From: a bacterium
GTDB lineage: Bacteria; Planctomycetota; Planctomycetia; Kolteriales; Kolteriaceae
DNA length: 35,987 nt
Direction: 5' to 3'
NCBI GenBank assembly: GCA_019753235.1
Contig: JAIELF010000066.1
Coordinates: forward strand, 1 to 35,987
The position numbers were made by a program, and so were the translations under genes. The notes beneath the pieces were generated by a model. It did not search any database, was not told where the DNA came from, and was given only the letters and a program-made list of their open reading frames with translations. Below are positions 8,015 through 15,654 of this stretch, piece by piece. Every line of letters starts with the position of its first letter. Within the stretch, counting starts at the first letter, position 1.

Positions 8015-9691
8015 ATGGGCGACCCTAGAACCAGACTCTGCTCAACAACCGATTGGAAATCGGCAACGCTCGTTCTCTTCTGTCTCGCCGGGGCGACGCG
8101 GTCGGAAGAGTCGCCGGCTCAACCCGCCCCTTCTTTTCTTGAAGTCAAAGCAGTGCTCAAGAAGCATTGCGTCGGTTGCCATAACGCGGAGGAAGCACGC
8201 GGAGAACTGGATCTCACCACTCAAGAGTCCATCCTTATGGGCGGTGTGGGTGGTCCAGCCGCGGTCGCAGGTCGACCCGAGGAGAGTCCTCTCTATCGGC
8301 TTGCCGCTCACCTCGATGAACCGCGCATGCCGCCCGGCAATCGCCCTCGCATTCCCCAAAGAGACTTGGCCCTTCTCCATGACTGGATCAAGGCGGGCAT
8401 TGCTTCATCCTCACCACCATCCGAACAAGCACCGTCTCGCGAAGAAATGCCTGCCTCTCCAGTGCAACCCAATCATGTCACGCTGGTCTCGCCCAATCCC
8501 ATCGCCAGACCGACTCCCATCACCGCCTTGGCTGTCCATCCCACGACGGGGATCCTTGCCGTCTCCGGTCAACAACAGATCCTGCTCTACGACCTCGGCT
8601 CGTCGACGTGGTCCGGCGCGATTCCCTTCGAAGGAGAACTCCACTCCCTGCGATTTTCGACTGACGGCAAGATCCTACTCGCCGTGGGTGGCGTCGGTGC
8701 GGAGTCTGGTCGCATCGTCGGCTACAACGTCGGCACCTGGACCACGTTCTTTTCCATCCAGGACGACACGGATGCCCCTCTCTCGGCGGATATTTCGCCG
8801 TCCAATGAGTTGGTGGCGTGGGGAGGTCCGAACCGTGTTGTGAAGGTGGCGACGACAAAAGATGGCCAGATCAAATACACGCTGACCAAGGCAACCGACT
8901 GGGTAATGTGCCTGAAGTTCAGTCCGGATGGCTTGTTGCTCGCGTATGGCGATCGATTCGGCGGGCTTCATGTGGCAGAAGCTCAATCGGGTAAAGACTT
9001 CGCCACACTGCGAGGACATGCGAAGTCGGTTACATCCATCGATTGGCGTCCCGACGCAAACGTCCTGGCTACCGCGAGTGAGGATGGAACCGTTCGGCTT
9101 TGGGACATGCAACAACTCTCTGAGCTAACAAAGTGGGATGCTCATCCTGAAGGTGTCTTGGCCCTCGCTCTCGATGCCAAGGGACTCCTTGCAACGGCTG
9201 GCCGTGATCGACGCGTTCGCTCCTGGACCGAAGACGGCCAACTTCGTGCGGATTTGGGCGTTTCGCAGGATGCCATCTTCGAACTTGCCATCAATTCGCG
9301 GGATAACGAGGTTGTTTCGGGCGATTGGAGTGGCCGACTCGCGCGTCACTCGCTGAACGATCGTCAGTCTTCGTCCATTGATATTCCAATGGGCTCCGCT
9401 TCGCCCGCCCTGCCGTCGCTTGATGTTCCTGCTCCGAGCCTGGCCAAGGTTTCCGACGCGTCTCAACCGAATCGACCGGTGTCTGCTAGTGATATAGATC
9501 GAAAACTGGCCGCTCTCCGTGCCATCGAGACTGCTGCGGAACTGATGAAAGAAGAGGCTGCGCGCCATCCCAATGACCCATCGTTGACCAAAGCCTACCT
9601 ACAAATTTGCGAGGCCGCCATTGCCATGAAGGCGGATCTGTTCAAAATCGAGAGCAGCCCGATCAACACCGACGGGCAAGCTTCGCACTAA
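8015..9691 (+). CDS. PSCyt1 cytochrome-WD40 fusion protein
   Basis: About 558 residues from ATG 8015, which has an AAGG-type ribosome binding site just downstream of the previous stop; an in-frame ATG at 7982 overlaps the upstream gene and lacks one. After a weak signal-like segment, the N-terminal domain is the planctomycete cytochrome c domain PSCyt1 (PF07635): C52-V-G-C55-H56-N, then ARGELDL, a GG-rich loop and PRMPPG. A Pro/Ser-rich linker (about 130-160) leads to a WD40 beta-propeller. Individual blades are visible, for example GHAKSVTSIDWRPD and TASEDGTVRLWD. A charged helical tail closes the protein (about 490-545). PSCyt1 plus WD40 fusions are a planctomycete speciality. A propeller could tether the haem domain to partner proteins such as those encoded upstream; this is inference. 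It is the last gene of the operon. Confidence 0.85.
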   Translation: MGDPRTRLCSTTDWKSATLVLFCLAGATRSEESPAQPAPSFLEVKAVLKKHCVGCHNAEEARGELDLTTQESILMGGVGGPAAVAGRPEESPLYRLAAHLDEPRMPPGNRPRIPQRDLALLHDWIKAGIASSSPPSEQAPSREEMPASPVQPNHVTLVSPNPIARPTPITALAVHPTTGILAVSGQQQILLYDLGSSTWSGAIPFEGELHSLRFSTDGKILLAVGGVGAESGRIVGYNVGTWTTFFSIQDDTDAPLSADISPSNELVAWGGPNRVVKVATTKDGQIKYTLTKATDWVMCLKFSPDGLLLAYGDRFGGLHVAEAQSGKDFATLRGHAKSVTSIDWRPDANVLATASEDGTVRLWDMQQLSELTKWDAHPEGVLALALDAKGLLATAGRDRRVRSWTEDGQLRADLGVSQDAIFELAINSRDNEVVSGDWSGRLARHSLNDRQSSSIDIPMGSASPALPSLDVPAPSLAKVSDASQPNRPVSASDIDRKLAALRAIETAAELMKEEAARHPNDPSLTKAYLQICEAAIAMKADLFKIESSPINTDGQASH

Positions 9692-10186
9692 TCGCGGAAC
9701 ATTCCTTTAGGTGATAACTTCGCTTGCGGGCCTCCGCTCTCTCGGGTCTGCCTGCCTTCGAACTCTTGCGTTTCCGACCGAAGGCAACTCCATCTCGGAA
9801 TCGGACACCACTTAAGGATGAGGCGGTGCAGATGCTACTTGACGGTCACGAGCGAAGCGTGTTGCGCCGAAAGTCGAACCATCGAACTGGATCACTTCGC
9901 AAACGAGAGCTTTTCTCTGCTTTGGAGCTGCCTTTTCCCTTTTTGGAAAACCTTCTCCGCGTGCAGCGGGGGCGCGAATGCGAGGGGACTTCGCTGGGCG
10001 ATTGGGGGGATCGGTGAAGAATCTGCTTCCTCCTTTTTCTTACGGCCGGGTTCGGTGGTCGTTGTGAGCAAAAATCCCGGCAGAGTTCACTTAAAGTGAC
10101 GGTTTTCAGGACCTGAGAAGTCGTTATTCGGGCGAACCGGGGTCGTCAAGCACGCACCTGTCTCCCATAATTAGAGGGAGATGACG
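9692..10186. other. 495-bp intergenic region
   Basis: No gene recognised. Two overlapping short open frames (9724-10017 and 9818-10099) have no ribosome binding site and no recognisable protein pattern. The only distinct element is a 13-base near-perfect palindrome at 10087-10099, listed separately. This region probably holds the end of the upstream operon and the promoter of the adaptor/permease pair. Confidence 0.4.
10087..10099. promoter_or_regulatory. Palindromic possible operator TCACTTAAAGTGA
   Basis: The sequence TCACTT-A-AAGTGA is perfectly self-complementary around one central base. It lies about 90 bases upstream of the HlyD-type adaptor start at 10187. Its size and spacing would suit a small dimeric regulator, but no regulator gene is adjacent and one chance palindrome of this size is not improbable. 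Confidence 0.25.
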
Positions 10187-11311
10187 ATGTCCAGGGCGTT
10201 GATGCTGTTGGTGGCGATCGTAACCGTCGGAGCCGGCCTGTCTTGGGTCGTCGTCGCGGGACAGAACCAGCGCGCGGCCATTGAATTGGCAGCCCGACAA
10301 CGAGACGATCAAGCTGGGCTCGAAGATTGGCAAAAACAGGGTCAATTCGTCGTCGCGCAAGGGACGATCGACGTTGCGGAGGGAACGACCAAGCTCACCA
10401 CCAGCATCGCGGGCCGAGTCGAGTCGGTTCTCGTGAAGGATGGCGATGCCGTCAAAAAGGGGCAGGTTCTCCTCGAACTCGATAGCCGATCGGCCAAGAT
10501 TGCGATCGAAAAGGCGGAGGCCCTCGTCCGAGAGTCAGAGATTCAGCTTCGCGAAGCGGAACAGTTCGTTACCATTCACGGGCTGCAAGTTCGACAACAG
10601 CAGCAAAAGTTGGCGGCTGCTCGGGCGTCGCTCGAGATGGAGCAGACCCAGCTTCAAAAAATTGATTCGGTGGGGAACGCCGGCGGCGCTGCCGAGTCGA
10701 CTCGGTCGATGCAGCAGCAGAAAGTGATCGCTCAGACCGCGACCATGGAAGTGGAAACGTTGCAGCTCGAGCAGCTTGAAAAGATCCGCCCGCAGGACAA
10801 AATTGATCAAGCAAACGCCGCCTTGGCGATTTCGAGAGCCGATCTCGAGCGGGCCCAAAACGCCCTTGAAGACTTCTTTCTCAAGGCCCCTTCGGATGGA
10901 ACGATCTTGCAAGTTCGGACACGGCCCGGCGAGATCGTTGGGCCCGGCTCCGCCGATCTCTTGTGGTTTGTTGGAAGCGGTCCTCGGATCATTCGGTGCG
11001 AAGTCAATCACCGGTTTTCCCGACTGGTCGGCGATGGCATGCCGGTTCTCTACTACCAAGACGACACCGGCGAGTTTCTCGGCAAGGGCCGGGTCGAACG
11101 GCGGAGTGCTTGGATTGCTGACCAGCGAGAGGAATCGGCTCGGCCATTTCAGCGGGCTGATCAGCGAACCCTAGAGTGCCTGGTGGCGATCGACTCCCAT
11201 CCGGATCGATTGTGGATCGGCGAACGCGTTCGGGTCGTGATCCGTACAAATGGTAACGGCGAACCGACCGACACGCCACCGAACTCCCGAGTCTCTCAGG
11301 CCCTTCGATGA
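10187..11311 (+). CDS. HlyD-family periplasmic adaptor (DevB-like)
   Basis: A 374-residue membrane-fusion (adaptor) protein. One N-terminal transmembrane segment (about residues 4-22) is followed by a lipoyl-like half domain (IAGRVESVLVKDGDAVKKGQVLLELD), a long coiled-coil hairpin rich in Gln, Glu and Ala (about 105-235) and the second lipoyl half (FFLKAPSDGTILQVRTRPGEIVGPG), then a beta-barrel region. These proteins link an inner-membrane transporter to an outer-membrane channel. The purine-rich GAGGGAG at 10174-10180 is too close to ATG 10181 and well placed for ATG 10187, so the latter is chosen. The stop overlaps the start of the FtsX-like permease gene, indicating a DevBC-like pair. No ATPase (DevA-like) gene adjoins. 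Confidence 0.82.
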   Translation: MSRALMLLVAIVTVGAGLSWVVVAGQNQRAAIELAARQRDDQAGLEDWQKQGQFVVAQGTIDVAEGTTKLTTSIAGRVESVLVKDGDAVKKGQVLLELDSRSAKIAIEKAEALVRESEIQLREAEQFVTIHGLQVRQQQQKLAAARASLEMEQTQLQKIDSVGNAGGAAESTRSMQQQKVIAQTATMEVETLQLEQLEKIRPQDKIDQANAALAISRADLERAQNALEDFFLKAPSDGTILQVRTRPGEIVGPGSADLLWFVGSGPRIIRCEVNHRFSRLVGDGMPVLYYQDDTGEFLGKGRVERRSAWIADQREESARPFQRADQRTLECLVAIDSHPDRLWIGERVRVVIRTNGNGEPTDTPPNSRVSQALR

Positions 11312-12438
11312 TGTTTACCTTTTCTGTGGCATGTCAGGTCATTTGGGACGGTCGCCGTCGATACATCCCGGGGATTCTCGCTATCTCGTTTAGTCTGATC
11401 CTCATCACGCTTCAGTGTGGCATTTTTTACGGTCTGATCAGTTCGGTCACGGTTCCGATCGTCGAATCGTCGGCCGACATCTGGGTGGCGTATCCCAAGA
11501 CGCGTGCGGGGGATTTGGCGCGACCGATCTCTCGAGACTGGCGAGATGCCCTGCTCAGTCTGCCCGAAGTATCTCAGGTCGATGAACTGGTGATGCAGAC
11601 GAATTACTGGACCACGCGAAGCGCTGTCAACGATCTTGTCTTTGTGGTCGGCTTGAACCCTGGGCCGGAGAGTCTGGGACCGGTCGGTCGGCTCTCGGCT
11701 TACGAACGCGGGCTTCTGGCCGAGCCTGGCTCGGTCATTCTGGATGTCAGCGATAAGGAGAGGCTCGATGTCTCCCGAATCGGTGATGATGGCCAGATCA
11801 ATGGCCGAGCCGTCCGGGTCGTCGGATTGATCCCGGGCATGATTACGCTGACGGGTTCCTGCGTCCTTTGTTCGCTCGAGACGGCTCGGATGGCGCTTCG
11901 GCTTCCAGCAGATCAAACAACGTATCTGCTGGTCAATTGTCGTCCTGGGTTTGATGTCAATGATGTTGTCCGCAAGATCAACTCGTGGCGCGAAGTGTCG
12001 GCATGGACGGCCGAGGGATTCTCGAATCAAACGATGGCTCACTGGATCGGCAAGACGAAGGCCGGTGTTGCCGTGGCTTTCATTGCTCTTTTAGGCCTAG
12101 CGGTCGGCGGAGCCGTCACCAGTCAAACGCTCTACGCGGCGACGGCGTCGCTGGTCAAAGAATTTGCGGCCATGCGAGCGATGGGCGTACCGCGGTTTCG
12201 CATGCGATCTTTCGTGATGATTCAGTCGCTGGTGATGAGCGTTATCGGCTTGGCGATTGGTATCCCCTCCGCGATTCTATTGGCGGCACTGGCACGCTCG
12301 CTTGGAACCGAAGCTCTTGTTCCCTTTTGGCTCATTTCCACGGCGTCGATCATCACGCTGATCATGGGGATCCTCTCGGGTCTCTTTGCGTCGCAGTCGC
12401 TTCGCCATGTTGAACCTGCAACCCTTTTGCGAGTCTAG
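11308..12438 (+). CDS. FtsX-family ABC transporter permease (DevC-like)
   Basis: A 376-residue permease with the MacB/FtsX layout. The first transmembrane helix is at about 21-43. A large periplasmic domain follows (about 45-250, including WVAYPKTRAGDL and the WTTRSAVND loop). Three more helices lie at about 252-275, 305-330 and 338-362. The short loop EFAAMRAMGVPRFRMRSFV after the second helix is the coupling region that contacts the ATPase in this family. Such permeases need a separate ATP-binding subunit, and none is encoded beside this one. It overlaps the adaptor gene (ATGATG at the junction); the start could be 11308 or 11311. Likely role: energised efflux or lipid/peptide handling together with the adaptor, substrate unknown. 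Confidence 0.83.
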   Translation: MMFTFSVACQVIWDGRRRYIPGILAISFSLILITLQCGIFYGLISSVTVPIVESSADIWVAYPKTRAGDLARPISRDWRDALLSLPEVSQVDELVMQTNYWTTRSAVNDLVFVVGLNPGPESLGPVGRLSAYERGLLAEPGSVILDVSDKERLDVSRIGDDGQINGRAVRVVGLIPGMITLTGSCVLCSLETARMALRLPADQTTYLLVNCRPGFDVNDVVRKINSWREVSAWTAEGFSNQTMAHWIGKTKAGVAVAFIALLGLAVGGAVTSQTLYAATASLVKEFAAMRAMGVPRFRMRSFVMIQSLVMSVIGLAIGIPSAILLAALARSLGTEALVPFWLISTASIITLIMGILSGLFASQSLRHVEPATLLRV

Positions 12439-12511
12439 CAGCTCGCGCGGATCAATCCGATTCTCCTGAGTCGGGCCGAAGCGATACCATAGGGTCGGAG
12501 GCGAAACCGGC

Positions 12512-13909
12512 ATGAGTTCTTTCGAACATGATCCCGATGATGACTCTTGGGCCGAACCCCTGAGCGAAGGGATTCCCGCGGACTCGATCCGCTCGACCGA
12601 TCGCCGACCTCCTAAAGAGAAAGTCCGCGATTTCCCTGATTCGCCAGGTGTCTACCTGATGAAAGATGAGCAGGGCCGGGTTCTCTACATCGGCAAAGCG
12701 AAGAGTCTCAGGCAGCGAGCGGGAAGCTACTTTACCGATGCCGCCCGCGACGATCGGCGGATTGCCGACATGATTCCGCTGATTGCCGACATCGACTACC
12801 TCGATGCCGAGAGCGAGGTCGACGCCCTTCTCATGGAGGCTCGGCTGATCAAGGACATACAACCTCGCTTCAATGTTGAACTGAAGGACGACAAGTCTTT
12901 TCCGTATCTACAAATCATCACCAATGAGGATTACCCGCGAGTGGAGTTCACGCGCGAGCCCGCGGATCGCGGAGTGAAGCTGTACGGGCCCTTTGCGAAT
13001 GCGGGAGCGCTTCGAGGGGCGATTCAAGTATTGCAGCGGGTATTCAAGTTTCGAACGTGCTCGCTGGATATCGACGCGGAAGACACAAAGTGGCGGTACT
13101 ATCGACCTTGCCTGCTTTACAATATCAAGCAGTGCACCGCGCCCTGTAACTTGCGGATCTCTCCGCAAGAGTATAGGGAAGACATCAAACGGCTGCGGCT
13201 GTTTCTCGACGGGGGAAAGAAGAAACTCCTCAAAGAGTTACACGACCAGATGAACGAGGCGGCAAAGAAGCTTGAGTTCGAGAAAGCTGCTAAACGCCGC
13301 GACGAGATCCAGGCGCTCGAGCGGATTCACTTGCGCGGCGATCTTGATACCCACGAACAGCCTGAAGTTTTCTTCGTCGACCCGAAGAAGGGTTTGGCAA
13401 GCCTCAAAAAGGCTCTTTATCTCGAACAAGAGCCACGCACAATCGAAGGTGTCGACATTGCTCATCTCGGCGGGACCAGCACCGTGGCGAGTCTGGTCAC
13501 GTTTCTCGATGGCATCCCTTTTAAGCCTGGTTATCGCCGATTTCAAATCAAGTCAGTCGAGGGCGTGGATGACTTCGCCTCCATCAAAGAGGTTGTACGA
13601 CGGCGATTCAGGCCCGAGCGAATCGAAGAGTGGAGCCGACCCGATCTGCTCATGATCGACGGCGGCAAAGGGCAAGTCAGTGCCGCCTTGAGTGCCTTTC
13701 AAGAATTGGGGGAGACGCCTCCGACGCTTGTTGGCCTGGCCAAGCGAGAGGAAGAGATCATTATCCCCGGACAGGAGGCCCCCCTTCGGCTCAGCCGACA
13801 CAACGCGGGGTTGAGGCTTCTTCAAAGTGTACGCGACGAAGCCCACCGATTCGCCCGCCACTACCATCACCTCTTGCGATCGAAGAAGCAATGGGAGGAT
13901 CAGAGTTGA
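12512..13909 (+). CDS. uvrC: Excinuclease ABC subunit C, short form
   Basis: A 465-residue UvrC, the dual-incision nuclease of nucleotide excision repair, which acts with UvrA and UvrB. Visible in order: the GIY-YIG domain (PGVYLMKDEQGRVLYIGKAKSLRQR, about residues 46-70), the Cys-containing linker (RPCLLYNIKQCTAPC), the UVR motif that binds UvrB (about 245-275, AAKKLEFEKAAKRRDEI), and the RNase H-like 5'-incision domain with GVDIAHLGG (Asp315), LLMIDGGKGQ (Asp383) and VRDEAHRFA. The catalytic residues thus look intact. The protein stops about 30 residues after the last motif, so the C-terminal (HhH)2 DNA-binding domain of enterobacterial UvrC (about 610 residues) is absent. The start ATG 12512 has GGAGG ten bases upstream. 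The gene overlaps or abuts polX. Confidence 0.95.
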   Translation: MSSFEHDPDDDSWAEPLSEGIPADSIRSTDRRPPKEKVRDFPDSPGVYLMKDEQGRVLYIGKAKSLRQRAGSYFTDAARDDRRIADMIPLIADIDYLDAESEVDALLMEARLIKDIQPRFNVELKDDKSFPYLQIITNEDYPRVEFTREPADRGVKLYGPFANAGALRGAIQVLQRVFKFRTCSLDIDAEDTKWRYYRPCLLYNIKQCTAPCNLRISPQEYREDIKRLRLFLDGGKKKLLKELHDQMNEAAKKLEFEKAAKRRDEIQALERIHLRGDLDTHEQPEVFFVDPKKGLASLKKALYLEQEPRTIEGVDIAHLGGTSTVASLVTFLDGIPFKPGYRRFQIKSVEGVDDFASIKEVVRRRFRPERIEEWSRPDLLMIDGGKGQVSAALSAFQELGETPPTLVGLAKREEEIIIPGQEAPLRLSRHNAGLRLLQSVRDEAHRFARHYHHLLRSKKQWEDQS

Positions 13910-15642
13910 TCGATCGGCACGCCATCGCAGAGATCTTCGAACAATGTGGAACGCTCCTCGAACTGAAAGGGGAGAATCCTTTTCGCTGCAACGCGTACCA
14001 CAACGCGGCCCGCGCGATCGAAAGGCTGGAAGGTAGCCTGGAACAGATGCTCGCCTCAGGCGATTTGGCCAAAGTGAAAGGTATCGGCACGACGATCGTC
14101 GAGAAAGTAGCCGAGATCGTTCGGACTAGTCGACTCGAATTCCATGAAGAGCTCCTTCGGGCGACGCCCCCTGGTCTGATCGAAATGCTCCGAATCAACG
14201 GCCTGGGTCCTAAGCGAATCAAGCTGATGCATGACGAGCTCGGCATCGATTCTTTGCCATCGCTTCGGCAAGCCATCGATGACGGACGGCTGGCGAAGAT
14301 GAAAGGGTTTGGAAGCAAGTCGGTACAGAAGATTTTAGAGGCGATTTTATTCCTGGATCGTGCCGGCAAGCGAGTTTTATTGCCAACCGCGATAGGCTGG
14401 GCCAATCGGCTCATGGAACCACTTCGGCAACACCCCGACGTCCGGCGCATCAGCTTGTGCGGCAGCCTTCGGCGAGGCCGAGACACCATCAAGGACATCG
14501 ACATTCTCGTCGCTTCCGAGAGGCCTGACGAACTCATGACGCTCTTTACCACGCTTCCGGAAGTCGCCCAAGTAGTCGCGCATGGATCGACGAAATCGAG
14601 TGTTATCCTTGACTGCGGCATGGCTGCCGACCTTCGCATCGTCACGTCCGCACAGTTTCCATTTGCCCTGCACTACTTCACGGGAAGTAAAGAACACAAC
14701 GTCGCGGTCCGCAGCCTCGCGCAGAGCAAAGGATACAAGCTCAACGAGTACGAACTGGTCGGGCCGGATGGACCGATTCCATGCGATGCGGAAGCCGACA
14801 TCTTTCGTGCGTTAGGACTCGATTTCATCCCGCCGGAACTCCGCGAAGATACGGGCGAGATAGAATCCGCCACCCGGGGCGAGATCCCATTTCTGCTGGA
14901 ACGAGCCGACATCACCGGCGTCTTCCACTGCCATACCACTGCCAGCGATGGGCAGAACAGCCTCGAGGAAATGGCGTTGGCCTGCCAGTCGCATGGCTAC
15001 TCGTACTTGGGAATTGCCGACCATTCTCAGTCGGCATTTTACGCCAATGGGCTGTCGGCCGACCGAATTGCCGAGCAGCATCGCCAGATCGATCAGTTAC
15101 AAAAGAAGATGCCTAGCTTTCGGATTTTCAAAGGAGTTGAATCCGACATTCTCGCCGATGGCTCGCTCGACTATCCCGATACGGTCCTGGCATCATTCGA
15201 TTATGTCGTCGCCAGCATTCATCAGCCTATGAATATGTCGGCCCCGGAGATGACTCGGCGAATTATCCGCGCGATCTCTCATCCGCGATGCACCATGCTC
15301 GGCCATCCCAGTGGCAGGCTTCTCTTGCAGCGCGATGCTTACCCCATGGATGTCGAGGAGATACTCAAGGCTGCTGCCCGATATGGAACGCTGATCGAGA
15401 TCAACGCCAATCCCAGGCGACTCGATCTGGACTGGGTTCATTGTAAACGGGCAAAAGCTCTGGGGGTCAAACTCGTCATCAATCCCGATGCCCATGCCAC
15501 CAGCGGTTTTGACGATGTGGAGTTCGGCGTGACCACCGCTCGCCGAGGCTGGCAGACGAAGGATGATGTCTTCAATACGCAGCACGTCGACGCGATTGAA
15601 CAGCGATTGGCTTGGCTCCGAAACCGAGCACCTGCGGATTGA
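13906..15642 (+). CDS. polX: DNA polymerase/3'-5' exonuclease PolX
   Basis: About 578 residues from a TTG start at 13906, close to the usual length of bacterial PolX. GGGAGG seven bases upstream supports this start; ATG 13891, which would add five residues, is the alternative. Order: an 8-kDa-like N-terminal domain (DRHAIAEIFEQCGTLLE), helix-hairpin-helix motifs (KVKGIGTTIVEKVAEIV and GLGPKRIKLMHDELG), the polymerase palm with CGSLRRGRDTIKDIDILV (catalytic Asp pair) and MAADLRIV (third Asp), and a C-terminal PHP nuclease domain (FHCHTTASDG, IADHSQSA, GVESDILADG, HPSGRLL, EINANPRRLD, INPDAHA). Role: gap filling and end processing in base-excision or break repair, with 3'-5' exonuclease activity from the PHP domain. 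It overlaps the end of uvrC (TTGA), suggesting coupled translation of two repair genes. It converges with the HDOD gene 12 bases later. Confidence 0.92.
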   Translation: MIDRHAIAEIFEQCGTLLELKGENPFRCNAYHNAARAIERLEGSLEQMLASGDLAKVKGIGTTIVEKVAEIVRTSRLEFHEELLRATPPGLIEMLRINGLGPKRIKLMHDELGIDSLPSLRQAIDDGRLAKMKGFGSKSVQKILEAILFLDRAGKRVLLPTAIGWANRLMEPLRQHPDVRRISLCGSLRRGRDTIKDIDILVASERPDELMTLFTTLPEVAQVVAHGSTKSSVILDCGMAADLRIVTSAQFPFALHYFTGSKEHNVAVRSLAQSKGYKLNEYELVGPDGPIPCDAEADIFRALGLDFIPPELREDTGEIESATRGEIPFLLERADITGVFHCHTTASDGQNSLEEMALACQSHGYSYLGIADHSQSAFYANGLSADRIAEQHRQIDQLQKKMPSFRIFKGVESDILADGSLDYPDTVLASFDYVVASIHQPMNMSAPEMTRRIIRAISHPRCTMLGHPSGRLLLQRDAYPMDVEEILKAAARYGTLIEINANPRRLDLDWVHCKRAKALGVKLVINPDAHATSGFDDVEFGVTTARRGWQTKDDVFNTQHVDAIEQRLAWLRNRAPAD

Positions 15643-15654
15643 TTCCTGCGGAAG

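Noticed and set aside
9724..10099. Two overlapping small frames in the gap before the HlyD-type adaptor
   Set aside because: No ribosome binding site, no recognisable pattern and overlapping frames; more likely non-coding.
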